In this document: piece by piece, positions 26,515 to 36,051 of the stretch
How positions within the stretch are numbered: position 1 is the first letter of the stretch
How the letters are laid out: each line of letters opens with the position of its first letter
NCBI RefSeq assembly: GCF_000166195.2
Contig: NZ_CM001403.1
Location: forward strand, 2,622,432 to 2,686,431
Direction of reading: 5' to 3'
DNA length: 64,000 bases
From: Mucilaginibacter paludis DSM 18603
Lineage (GTDB): Bacteria; Bacteroidota; Bacteroidia; Sphingobacteriales; Sphingobacteriaceae
Position numbers and translations under genes: made by a program
Notes under the pieces: generated by a model
Database searches by the model: none
What the model saw: the letters and a program-made list of their open reading frames with translations, nothing else
Told to the model about the DNA's origin: nothing

Positions 26515-27527
26515 TTAGTTGTTATTAGTAATGGTGATTTGATGATCCTTCAGTTTATACTTTAAATGTGCGGTGCTGCATATGATGTCCAGAGGATGCT
26601 GAATTGGCACGGTCGCTTTCACAATCAGCGATAGCCTGATATTTTCCAACTGCGGATTTGAAAAGCTGATATCTACATTATACCATCTTTCGAGGGTTTC
26701 TGTAATTTCGCGCAGGGAGGCATTCGCGAAAGTCACTTTGCCCTGGGTCCAATCCCTCAGTTCATCTATATCTGTAGTACCAATATCTGCTTTACCTGTA
26801 GCCGTGCTGTAGTTAATCATTCTCCCAGGTGTCAGAACGGCCAGCAGCCGCTCTGCGTTGCCGGCATTGTTCAATTTGCTTACCTGAACACGCCCGGTAG
26901 CTACCGATACAACTACCTGTTTAAAAGCCTCTATTTTAAAAGAAGTTCCTAATACCTTGGTTTGAACGGAACCGGCCTGAACAGTAAACGGATGCAACTT
27001 ATCATGGGTAACTTCAAAAAACGCTTCGCCGGTAAGGGTAACCGCCCGATTTATTGAGCCGACGACTTTGGGATAAGAATACTGCTTAATGCCCCCAGGT
27101 GTACTATAGATCCATCAGGCAGGGTAAGTACGGAGCGCTGTCCGCACGGATTAGCATGAACTACTAATGCCATTTGTTGCTGTTGGGCAACAGCGCTTTT
27201 CTGAGAAGTGTTGCGATACCAAACGCCGCTGGCAATAAGTATTAAAAAACACGCCGCCGCATACCCCATCCAGCTGCGGTACCTGAATAAGCTAACCGGT
27301 GATTGTGCTTCAGTATAATTCTTCCTGAAACGTTGATTCCATGCTGCAATCTCCGATTCGGGGTAAGCCTCATGTTCAAAGGTTTCAAAGTCTTCTTTCA
27401 GCAGATCTTCCAGAGCTTGTTTCCATTCGGGCTGGAACAGAAATAACTCTACCTGTTGTTTTTCCTTTGCTGTGCATTCCTTACACACATATTTTGCCAG
27501 TAGTTCCCGATCAACCGATTCCTTCAT
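26515..27527 (-). pseudogene. Frameshifted FecR-type anti-sigma factor
   Basis: Two overlapping-frame parts make one FecR protein of about 337 residues. The first (from 27527) has the N-terminal sigma-binding region, a membrane helix (YAAACFLILIASGVWY) and the start of the FecR domain (SVLTLPDGSIVHL). The second carries GEAFFEV, VLGTSFKI, DIDELRDWTQGKVTFANAS and the C-terminal DUF4974-like part. Restoring one base near 27075 joins them. It is paired with a sigma gene that also has a premature stop. No TonB receptor follows. Confidence 0.8.
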
Positions 27528-27664
27528 CGTTATAGTTTCCTCTATCTGTTAATTCGTAAAAAACAGAAGAGTTCCCCAGCTGAAAATCAAATTTTTCGAG
27601 AAAAAAAATATAAAACACTAACTATCAGGTACAAATACCGGTTTGGCAAAAAGAAAAGATTGGT

Positions 27665-28252
27665 TTAGACGAAAATAGAAGCGAGGGCAATAATTTCGAT
27701 GGTAATAAATTTTGAAACGTGTTTCCTGATGGTGGCAGCGGCGTCGGCTAAATGTCTGTCAACCGTTTTGGTAGATAGCCTTAGTTCATTTGCAATATCC
27801 TTATAGCTCATTTCCCTGTCGTTGCGCATCTCGAACACCAGCTTTTGTTTTTGACTTAGCTTTTCAAATCCCTCCTTGTACAGGGAATGCAATTGGCCGG
27901 TTAGCATCCTGTTATCGGCATGTTCCGAATGCTGCGGCTCTGCTAATAGCTCATCAATGTGAGTAACCTCCAGTTTTCTTTTCCGGTATTCATCAACAAT
28001 GGAGAACTGAAGGATGCGGAACAGTAAAGGAGCAAGTGAGTTGACGTTATGCTGAAGGGTATCTTTCTTCTGCCATACTTTAAGCATGGCATCCATGGCA
28101 AGTTCTTCAGACAAACCGGCATTATTGGTATGGCGAAGAGCAAATTGATGAAGCCTGGCAAAATGCATACTAAATAAGGCATCAAATGTCTTTTAGTCCC
28201 CGTTTCTCCAACAGGCAATCAGTGTATGTTCGTCTTTAGAGCCTGGAAACAT
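27665..28252 (-). pseudogene. ECF-type sigma factor with premature stop codon 20
   Basis: From ATG 28252 the frame reads MFPGSKDEHTLIACWRNGD, then TAA, then continues as a normal ECF sigma factor: KTFDALFS, region 2 (AMDAMLKVWQKKD) and region 4 (LSQKQKLVFEMRNDREMSYKDIANELRLS). The intact downstream part from ATG 28168 is 167 residues and lacks the first helix of region 2. Two exact -7 boxes just upstream support the 28252 start. The truncated form might still be made; its FecR partner is also broken, so the pair is probably dead. Confidence 0.7.
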
Positions 28253-28273
28253 TTCAACCAATAATGATTGCGT

Positions 28274-28289
28274 CAAAAGTACAAAGCTA
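28274..28289 (-). promoter_or_regulatory. Tandem -7 boxes before the sigma-factor gene
   Basis: The minus strand has TAGCTTTG (28282-28289) and TACTTTTG (28274-28281), both fitting TAnnTTTG, about 25-35 nt before ATG 28252. The remaining gap to 28586 shows no other feature. Confidence 0.45.
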
Positions 28290-28586
28290 CGAGGTAACCC
28301 TATGTTAAATATGTATTAAGTAATTGTAAGCCAAATTTAATTATCCGCACTTGTTTATATCATGCTGGCGCATAACCCGAAGCAGCAAGGTCTATCATGC
28401 AAAATTTGCCGGTCAGCCAAAATATTGCGACGCTTTTTCAGGTATGATCTACTTGACTGACATCTTTAATTCGGCGCAGATCCCCCCGGAATTTTAAAAT
28501 GCCCGGCCTTAGTATTTACGTTCAGATTTTTAGGCGGATAAGTACATTGGCAAAGATTGGTCAACGCGACGTTTTTTTCTGTACAC

Positions 28587-29354
28587 TTACAAATCTGATT
28601 GATCCAACCATTTTTTAAATTGGCTTGACTTTTCGCGACTCATCATCACAGCTTCATCATGGGCAGGAGAAAGTTCAACTTTCAACTGGCCGTTAAAGGA
28701 CTGGTGTATCTTGTGGATCGATTTCAAAGAAACAATGAATTGGCGGCTTATCCTGAAAAATGTCTCAGGATCCAGTTCTTTTTCCAGCATCTCCAAAGTT
28801 TGATCAATCATGTACCGCTGTGAGGTATGTGTAGTCAGGAAGGTGGCTTTATGTTCCGAAGTAAAATAAGCAATATCGTTTATCATCACCAATATATACT
28901 TGTCTCTGTAAGCAACTAAAAATCTGGACCGATAAATTGGGTGTTTCGCCTGCACACTTTTGATAACACCCAACATGCTCTCGTTGCTTCCTACCCCTGC
29001 AATCGACTTAGCTTTAGAAATGCTTTTTGCCAACTTATCAGCCTCCAAAGGTTTGAGCAAATAATCAACACCGTTTACTTCAAAAGCCCGCAGCGCATAT
29101 TCGTCATAGGCTGTAGTAAAGATGACTGACGCTGTAATTTTCACCTGGCTAAAAATTTCAAAACTCAAACCGTCCGTCAGCCTGATATCCATAAAAATAA
29201 TATCCGGCTGCTCATGCGTTTTAAGCCATTGGATACTTGCTTGAACTGTTTGCAGACTTGCCATTATGGTTATATCCAAATCTAAAGCGTGCAGCATCTT
29301 TTCCAGCCTCCGGATGTTTGGAAGCTCATCCTCGATGATTAAAACATTGGGCAT
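28587..29354 (-). CDS. LytTR-family response regulator
   Basis: A 255-residue two-component regulator. The receiver domain (1-120) has the acidic pocket IIEDE, the phosphorylated aspartate in IIFMDIRL (D56) and the conserved lysine in LLKPLEADK. The LytTR DNA-binding domain fills about residues 150-250 (FLTTHTSQRYMIDQTLEML, FFRISRQFIVSL). It lies 13 nt after its histidine kinase and ends a six-gene run with an efflux pump, so it may control that pump. Confidence 0.92.
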   Translation of the reverse strand: MPNVLIIEDELPNIRRLEKMLHALDLDITIMASLQTVQASIQWLKTHEQPDIIFMDIRLTDGLSFEIFSQVKITASVIFTTAYDEYALRAFEVNGVDYLLKPLEADKLAKSISKAKSIAGVGSNESMLGVIKSVQAKHPIYRSRFLVAYRDKYILVMINDIAYFTSEHKATFLTTHTSQRYMIDQTLEMLEKELDPETFFRISRQFIVSLKSIHKIHQSFNGQLKVELSPAHDEAVMMSREKSSQFKKWLDQSDL

Positions 29355-29367
29355 AAGAATTTTATTT

Positions 29368-30414
29368 TTACTTATTCAAATTGATTAAGGCGATCTCTAC
29401 CCTGAAAAAAAGCTCATCATTTGTAACAACAGGGGGTAAACCGCTCATCAGGCGGTAACGTTCCGCTATGTTTTTGAGCCCCATGTTGGTACTTTCCTCC
29501 AGGACAGCTTTTGGCATTTTATTATTCTCAACAATCATGGTTGCCCCTTCGGGGAAGTAAATATGGATGTTAAGTGGCGATTCTGTACTGAACACATTAT
29601 GCTTGATGGCATTTTCTATCAGCAATTGCAAGGTTAAAGGAGGCAGGCCGCAGCGTGCGGCTTTGCCGGCTTCATCAATCCTGACGGTGATTCCATTTCC
29701 ATACCTGATCTGATACAAAAACAGGTAAGCTTTTATAAATTCCAATTCCTCGGTTAAAGGTATCATATTCTGCGTTCTGTTTGCGAGCACATACCTGTAA
29801 ATGGACGATAATTTGGAGATGTATGCAACTGCGGTTGACGGCTGATCATCTATTAACGCGGTTACAATGCTCAGGTTATTAAAAAGAAAGTGCGGGTCGA
29901 GCTGCAGTTTCAAAGCCTCGAGTTGTGCCTGTGTAGTAAGCTGCTCCATCTCCAGCGACTTTAATTTGGCATCATTCCAGCGGTAAAAGAAATACTCTGC
30001 CGCAAAAACAGCAGTGATCAGCAAGGAAAAGATTACACCAACAATAACAGTTTGCCTGAACATCACATCGTCATAACAAAAATAATTAGGGAACTTGATC
30101 TTGAAAAACAACCCGAGCGCCAGGTAAATGATGAGGATATGTAAAGAAAACTGGATAGCAAACCTGCTTTTAATGCGGCCATCCCAGGCATACCAATGAT
30201 TAAGCCATGCGGTTAGCTGAATACCTGTTTCAAAGAGTGCGGCTGCATAGGCTACAGCAAATCCAAATTCCAGTATGAAATCACCGAACGCATAATACCG
30301 CCAGCTGTTAAAAATACGGTCAGGAGGATTAATCAGCACCATGATCAGGTATAAAACCAATCCGAAGCCGGGATAACCATATATCCTGTATAACCGATAG
30401 CTGTGTTTATGCAT
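29368..30414 (-). CDS. LytS/YehU-type sensor histidine kinase
   Basis: A 348-residue membrane kinase. Four hydrophobic helices in residues 10-145 form the sensor. The His_kinase motif LDPHFLFNNL carries the phosphorylated His (H175). The ATPase domain shows LLIENAIKHNVF (N box), and VENNK plus GLKNIAERY replace a classical DxGxG. It pairs with the LytTR regulator 13 nt downstream. Confidence 0.9.
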   Translation of the reverse strand: MHKHSYRLYRIYGYPGFGLVLYLIMVLINPPDRIFNSWRYYAFGDFILEFGFAVAYAAALFETGIQLTAWLNHWYAWDGRIKSRFAIQFSLHILIIYLALGLFFKIKFPNYFCYDDVMFRQTVIVGVIFSLLITAVFAAEYFFYRWNDAKLKSLEMEQLTTQAQLEALKLQLDPHFLFNNLSIVTALIDDQPSTAVAYISKLSSIYRYVLANRTQNMIPLTEELEFIKAYLFLYQIRYGNGITVRIDEAGKAARCGLPPLTLQLLIENAIKHNVFSTESPLNIHIYFPEGATMIVENNKMPKAVLEESTNMGLKNIAERYRLMSGLPPVVTNDELFFRVEIALINLNK

Positions 30415-30445
30415 ACGCTAAAATAGAGAGAACTATGTGAAATAA

Positions 30446-30826
30446 TCAATTTACCCTTGTCCAGGTTTCATTAAAGCTCAGGATGCCCCATTTAACTTTA
30501 AGATTCAATTCTGTATCGGCCCCATTGACCGTGAAACGGCCATGATAGGTTTTATTATCTTTCGGGTCGATCACAATACCTTCAAAAACCTTTGCAGCTG
30601 TTAATTTCAACTCTTTCGCAATGATCTTATTATTATTGCCTTTGTCCTTTTCTGTTTCAGCGCTGATCTGCCTTGCTGTAAACACCGCCCCTTCAGCATA
30701 AAATTCAATAATATCTTTATCCGGGGTTTTCCATTTACCAATAATTGCTGCCTGTTGGGCACGGGAAATGAAACCGAAAAACACTGAAAAAATGAGCGTC
30801 ATAAAAATCTGTTTGTACATGATCAT
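30446..30826 (-). CDS. Secreted DUF2147-family protein
   Basis: A 126-residue exported protein with signal peptide ending SRAQQ. The mature sequence follows the DUF2147 plan: IGKWKTPDKDIIEFY at the start, KVFEGIVIDPKDNKTYHGRF in the middle and LSFNETWTRV at the end, a lipocalin-like small beta protein. Either ATG 30826 or ATG 30820 may be used. It lies in the efflux operon. Function unknown. Confidence 0.75.
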   Translation of the reverse strand: MIMYKQIFMTLIFSVFFGFISRAQQAAIIGKWKTPDKDIIEFYAEGAVFTARQISAETEKDKGNNNKIIAKELKLTAAKVFEGIVIDPKDNKTYHGRFTVNGADTELNLKVKWGILSFNETWTRVN

Positions 30827-30841
30827 CAATTTAAGGGTGAA

Positions 30842-31468
30842 TTATAAAGGTGCTTTGATACCGATCATCGCGCTGATGCCGCTCAGATGAGTACTTGATT
30901 TATTGGGGAGGTTGGGTATTGTAGAACCCTGCCCTTCGAGGAAAAATATAAAGGCTTTGGATACCGTAAAGTTGATACCTGCACCCGCATTGACATACAG
31001 GTAAGTGCCCGAAGAGGTGGTGTAATTAATGGTATTAGATGCTTTGACGAATGATGTGGCAGGTACATCAATAAAGGATGCCCCGGCACCACCAAGAATA
31101 TAAGGCTGCCACCGGCCAAAACGGTGCTGATAACCGACGCCCAAGCCGAGATTGGTGCTGTTGGCCTTGGCATCAATCGAAGAATTTACAGTTTCAAAAT
31201 TACTTTGCGATTTGAAATCAACGATGGTTTGACCAAATTGTAATTTGGCGAAGTAATCCTGGTGATAGTTAAGCTGCAACGAAGTCATCGCATTAGATCC
31301 AATTAGCGTCTTTGTCCCTTTCACCTGGTCATAGGGAATGAACACACCTACGGAGCCGCCGAAATCCAGGTATAATTTTCGGGCTGTCGTTTCATCATTG
31401 TTTTGTGCATGCGCAATAGATACCGATGCGCCAAAACAGATCAGCATCATAAAAAATTTAGTTTTCAT
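30842..31468 (-). CDS. Outer-membrane beta-barrel protein (porin-like)
   Basis: A 208-residue exported protein: signal peptide ending SIAHAQ, then alternating-residue beta strands (LYLDFGGSVGVFIPY, TSLQLNYHQDYFAKLQFGQ, NLGLGVGYQHRFGRWQPYILGG) as in eight-stranded OmpW/OmpX-like barrels. It lies between the RND pump and DUF2147 in one transcription unit. Confidence 0.75.
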   Translation of the reverse strand: MKTKFFMMLICFGASVSIAHAQNNDETTARKLYLDFGGSVGVFIPYDQVKGTKTLIGSNAMTSLQLNYHQDYFAKLQFGQTIVDFKSQSNFETVNSSIDAKANSTNLGLGVGYQHRFGRWQPYILGGAGASFIDVPATSFVKASNTINYTTSSGTYLYVNAGAGINFTVSKAFIFFLEGQGSTIPNLPNKSSTHLSGISAMIGIKAPL

Positions 31469-31540
31469 TGGGGGAGTCTGGGTTTAATTTAACCGGTTGA
31501 ATTACCGTTGTTTAAAATATGAAAGGGGGGGTGATCTGAT

Positions 31541-34500
31541 TTAGAGGATATTTCCGGTGGCTTTGTAATAACCGGCTACGGCGGTAAGGTATTCGAAAAC
31601 ACTTTGGGTGTAATCGTTATCCGCCTGCACTAACTGCAATTCGGCATCTGCCACATCGGTGTATTTAGCAAAGCCCTTTTGCCACCTCGCCCGGGTAAAG
31701 GCAAGTGCCTGTTCGCGGGCAGAGCGGATATTCTGCTGGCTTTTTATTTTCTCCGTATTTTCTATGATCGCCAGGCGGTTATTGCGGACTTGCAGATTGG
31801 CCTGGTTTTCCATCAAACTGCGCTCGGTAGTCACCTGCTCCAGGGCCAGCCTGCTTTGCTTTACTTTAGCATCCGTGCGAAACCCGGTAAAAATGGGGAT
31901 GCTCAGCTGTAAACCTACATAAAAGCTATTGGGCACATTGTAACGATCAAAGTTGAAATTATCCGACTGTGCCTGGAGGGAATACTGGCTCACAAAGGCC
32001 AGAGAGGGCAGGTATTTGGACTGCTCATTTTTAACCTGCTGACGGGCTATCTGCGTTTTCCAGTCATTCACATGCAAATCAGGCCGTTTACCGTTTTTTA
32101 GAGTGTCATTACTTAGGTTTTGTTGCCCGCCCAACAGGTTTACACCAACAGTATCGGTAAATTCCAGTTCCTGATCCAGCGATAGATTTAAAAGGGATTT
32201 CAGGTAATTTTCAGATTGCTTTGTCGCTGTTTGTGCCTTGTTGCAATTCATCTTCATCAGTTCTACATTGCTCCAGGCATTTAGTGTATCCGCTTTATTG
32301 GCATAACCCTTGCTAAACAACAGCCTGCTATCTTTAAGATTGCGCTGCGAGCGGTTTAAGGCGGCATTGGTCAATACCTGGTTCTGACTGGCAATTAAGC
32401 TGTTAAAATAAGCCTTCCTGATCTCGTCTGCCAGTTCCCAGCGGCTTAGTTCTATATTGGCATCGTTCAATCCCTGGTTCAGCCGGGCCGTATTTACATT
32501 GCCGGTAACTTCCCGGTTAAAGATGGGCATGCTCACGTTCAGGTTACCGGTGTAGGCGTTTTTGGAAGAAGCCGGTATAGCCTGCAAATTCCCGCTGTCA
32601 TAAGTGATCTGTGATGCCGCATTGATACCGAAAGTTGGGAGAAAGAATACAGCGGGTTTGATATTCCTCAAGTAATCTACCGTGATCCCAACCTGAGGAT
32701 ATTGATAGGACTGTGCTTCTTTCAGGCTATATTTTGCTTTCTGCGCATCGATCTCTGCCAGTTTGATCTGCTGATTGGCATTCAGCCCAATGCTTACTGC
32801 CTGTTTTAAAGAAAGCGGCATTTTTTGCTGTGCATGGGCGGTGCCTGCGCAGATTGAACTAATGATTAGGCCAATGAGGAGGCTAAGGGTGGTATCCGCC
32901 GTTTTTTTTATAAACGGTCTTTGCAAAAAGTTACCCAGGCTGGCTTTTAACCTCATCATGGTGTTGTAGACCACCGGTACTACTACCAGCGTTAAGAACA
33001 TGCTGCTGCTTAGGCCGCCGATCAATACAGAGGCTATCCCGCCACTGAATGCGGAAGACCCGCCCTTGGCCATCGCCAGCGGTAACATGCCGATCACCAT
33101 AGCCAGCGTGGTCATCAATATCGGGCGAAACCTGGCCTTACCTGCCTCTATAAGCGCTTGGTTGACTTTGGTGGTATCCGGTTCATCTTTTAAAAGAGCA
33201 TTGGTTTTGTCCACCAATAAAATGCCGTTCTTAACCACCAGTCCCATCATCATGATCAGTCCAAAAATTGAAAATACGTTCAGTGACCTTGCAGTCAGTG
33301 CCAGTGCCAACAGGGCCCCTGAGATGGCCAGCGGGATAGAAAACAGGATCACAAACGGGAACAGCCAATTGTTATACAGGGTTACCATGATCAGGTAGAT
33401 CAGGGCGAAGGATACCAGCAAGGCTAAGCCCAAATCACTAAAGGCATCTCCCTGTTGTTCCAGATCGCCTTCGTATAAAATTTTCACGTTTTTACTCAAG
33501 CCAATTTTGTCAATCTCCTGTTTAATATCGTCGCCCACATCACCTACCGGACGACCTGAAACCTGTGCCAGCAAATTGATACTGGGTTGCTTGTTCCGCC
33601 GCTCAAGGCCTGACGGGCCCGACTGTTGAACGATTTTTGCAAACTGACTTAGATACACCAACTGGTTATCGGCATTGATGAACGTGAGTTTCATCAGTTG
33701 GTCAGTTTGATTACGGTCATTGACATCCAATTGTATCCGGGTATCGGTCTCCTTATCCTGATCACGAAATTTCAACTGGTCGTTGCCATATACGGCCATC
33801 CGCATGGCATCGCCCACGGCTTCGGTATTTAACCCGAGTTTGGCCATTTTATCCCGGTCTGCAACCAATTTCATTTCCGGCTTACCCAAATCAGTGGAGA
33901 GCCTTGGGCTAACCAAGCCATTGACGCGTCGAATACGGTCAAGAACAACAGCTGCAGCAGCATTCACACTATCCCGGTTGGTACCGGTAATTAGTAATTG
34001 TACCGGCGCTTCATTGGCACCAAACAATCCAATAGGAGAAACCCTGCTTTTTACACCGGTAATCTGCATGGATAAGGCTTTCAGGTCCCTGGATAATTGC
34101 GACAGGCTTTTCGTCCTTTCCGTTTCAGGTACCAGCGATATATTGATGCTGGCCAGGTTAGCACTGTATTTTTCATTAAAACCATCATTCTGATACCCGG
34201 TGTTAGAAAACACCTTGGTGATCTCCGGAATTGATTTTAGTTTATTTTCGATGATCCTAACGGTAGAATCTGTTTCTTTCAGCTTCGTACCGGGCTGCAA
34301 ATCAACAAACAGCGAAAGCTCTCCTTTATCGGCCGCAGGCAGAAATTCAGTACCTACGGTATTGGAAGTGAGCAACAATAAAGAGCTTCCAAAAATGGTA
34401 GCTGCAATCAAACCGATGACAACTTTATGGTTAAGGCCCCATTTTAAAAGCTGGCCGTATCCTTCTGTAAGCCCATGTATTGTTGCCTCAAACCAAAGCC

Positions 34501-36013
34501 CCGCCTTGCCGAAGATCGTTTTGGGGTTCAAATGCTCCAGCTTGGCAAAACGCGATGCAATCATGGGAGTCAGCGTGAAGGAAACAACCAGGCTGGACAA
34601 GGTAGATACAACGATCACCAGTGAAAATTCTTTGATCAAACTGCCAACCAGGCCCGGTACCAGCGCCATAGGCAGAAATACAACCACATCTACTAAGGTG
34701 ATAGACAAGGCCGCAAAACCGATCTCGTTACGGCCATCCAGTGCGGCATCCCGTTTATCCTTTCCTTTTTCGAGGTGATGATAGATATTCTCCAACACCA
34801 CGATGGAGTCATCCACCAGTACGCCAATCACCAGGCTCATGGCCAATAAGGTCATCAGGTTGAGCGAATAATCCAGTGCGTACATCATAATAAAGGCGCT
34901 GAATAACGAGGCCGGTATGGAAACCATAATAATCAGCGCGTTGCGGATGCTGTGTAAAAACACCAGCATAACCAATGCTACCAGCACTATGGCAATACCA
35001 AGGTCATCATAAACCTGGTGAGCGGCTTCCAGCGTAAATTCCGAACTGTCCTGGGCCACGTTGAATTTGATTTTTTGAGCTGCATACTCCTGTTCCATCT
35101 GGTGCAGTTCTTCCCTTACCACTTTGGTTACTTCGGCTGCATTGGCACCGGATTGTTTGTTGATGAATAGCGCAATAGACGATTGCCCGTCAAGGCGGCT
35201 GCTGACCTCTTCGTCCTTATGACCGATCTGCACTGTGGCCACATCTCTTACACTCAGGCTACTGCCATCGGGATAGGTTTTGATCTTCAAATTACTAACC
35301 TGGTTTGTATCCGTCATCTTTCCGCCCAGTTTAACGCCAAACTGCGCATCCCTGTCTTTTATCGTACCTACAGGGTAATCTGCATTGGCCTTGCGGATCG
35401 TTTCATATACATCGGTAATTGATAACCCATTGCTGATCAGTTTATCCTGTTTGGCCAGTACTTTGATTTCTTTGGGGGTACCACCCAATATTTTTACCTT
35501 GCCTACACCTTTAACCTGGGCCAGCCTTGGTTTGAGCCGGTTGTTCACCAGGTCGTATAATTCGGTTGGGGAAACTGATGCTGTAACGGCCAGTTTCAAC
35601 ACCGGCAGATCATTTACGTTGAATTTCTCCAGCACGGGGGCTTTAACACCTTCAGGGAAATCTGCCAGGGTACTATTTACAGACCGCTGTACCTCCTGCA
35701 TGGCCTGGTCGGGATTGGCATCGGCCACAAATTCAATGGACACCACGGAAACATTATCCGCAGATAGTGAATTTACCTTTTTGCTTTTACTCACACCGGC
35801 AACGGCATCTTCAATTTTTTTAGTGACACTGTTCTCCACATCCTCCGGCGAAGCGCCGGGGTATGCCGTAATAACCGTAATGGTTGGCGTGGCCAGGTTG
35901 GGCAACAGTTCATATTTTAAGTTCTGGTAGCTGATCATACTCAAACCACCCAGGATCAGAAAGAATACGATAAATAAGATCGGCCTTTTAATGGCCAGTC
36001 CGGTGATGCTCAT
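31541..36013 (-). CDS. RND efflux permease fused to a TolC-type outer-membrane factor
   Basis: A 1490-residue fusion. Residues 1 to about 1040 are an AcrB/MexB-like RND pump: N-terminal helix (AIKRPILFIVFFLILGGLSM), porter domain (AYPGASPEDVENSVTKKI), the proton-relay helix with DDSIVVLENI, and the second half beginning near residue 540. At about 1040-1062 a signal-peptide-like stretch ends AGTAHAQQ. From about 1063 to the end comes an outer-membrane efflux protein with two repeats (LSLKQAVSIGLNANQQ; RPDLHVNDWKTQIARQQ). It follows the adaptor by 38 nt. Drug/HAE1-type efflux is more likely than metal export, as the Met cluster of CusA is not seen. Confidence 0.93.
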   Translation of the reverse strand: MSITGLAIKRPILFIVFFLILGGLSMISYQNLKYELLPNLATPTITVITAYPGASPEDVENSVTKKIEDAVAGVSKSKKVNSLSADNVSVVSIEFVADANPDQAMQEVQRSVNSTLADFPEGVKAPVLEKFNVNDLPVLKLAVTASVSPTELYDLVNNRLKPRLAQVKGVGKVKILGGTPKEIKVLAKQDKLISNGLSITDVYETIRKANADYPVGTIKDRDAQFGVKLGGKMTDTNQVSNLKIKTYPDGSSLSVRDVATVQIGHKDEEVSSRLDGQSSIALFINKQSGANAAEVTKVVREELHQMEQEYAAQKIKFNVAQDSSEFTLEAAHQVYDDLGIAIVLVALVMLVFLHSIRNALIIMVSIPASLFSAFIMMYALDYSLNLMTLLAMSLVIGVLVDDSIVVLENIYHHLEKGKDKRDAALDGRNEIGFAALSITLVDVVVFLPMALVPGLVGSLIKEFSLVIVVSTLSSLVVSFTLTPMIASRFAKLEHLNPKTIFGKAGLWFEATIHGLTEGYGQLLKWGLNHKVVIGLIAATIFGSSLLLLTSNTVGTEFLPAADKGELSLFVDLQPGTKLKETDSTVRIIENKLKSIPEITKVFSNTGYQNDGFNEKYSANLASINISLVPETERTKSLSQLSRDLKALSMQITGVKSRVSPIGLFGANEAPVQLLITGTNRDSVNAAAAVVLDRIRRVNGLVSPRLSTDLGKPEMKLVADRDKMAKLGLNTEAVGDAMRMAVYGNDQLKFRDQDKETDTRIQLDVNDRNQTDQLMKLTFINADNQLVYLSQFAKIVQQSGPSGLERRNKQPSINLLAQVSGRPVGDVGDDIKQEIDKIGLSKNVKILYEGDLEQQGDAFSDLGLALLVSFALIYLIMVTLYNNWLFPFVILFSIPLAISGALLALALTARSLNVFSIFGLIMMMGLVVKNGILLVDKTNALLKDEPDTTKVNQALIEAGKARFRPILMTTLAMVIGMLPLAMAKGGSSAFSGGIASVLIGGLSSSMFLTLVVVPVVYNTMMRLKASLGNFLQRPFIKKTADTTLSLLIGLIISSICAGTAHAQQKMPLSLKQAVSIGLNANQQIKLAEIDAQKAKYSLKEAQSYQYPQVGITVDYLRNIKPAVFFLPTFGINAASQITYDSGNLQAIPASSKNAYTGNLNVSMPIFNREVTGNVNTARLNQGLNDANIELSRWELADEIRKAYFNSLIASQNQVLTNAALNRSQRNLKDSRLLFSKGYANKADTLNAWSNVELMKMNCNKAQTATKQSENYLKSLLNLSLDQELEFTDTVGVNLLGGQQNLSNDTLKNGKRPDLHVNDWKTQIARQQVKNEQSKYLPSLAFVSQYSLQAQSDNFNFDRYNVPNSFYVGLQLSIPIFTGFRTDAKVKQSRLALEQVTTERSLMENQANLQVRNNRLAIIENTEKIKSQQNIRSAREQALAFTRARWQKGFAKYTDVADAELQLVQADNDYTQSVFEYLTAVAGYYKATGNIL

Positions 36014-36051
36014 AAGAAATGGATTTGGATTGATAGAATTAATGAAGCTGC

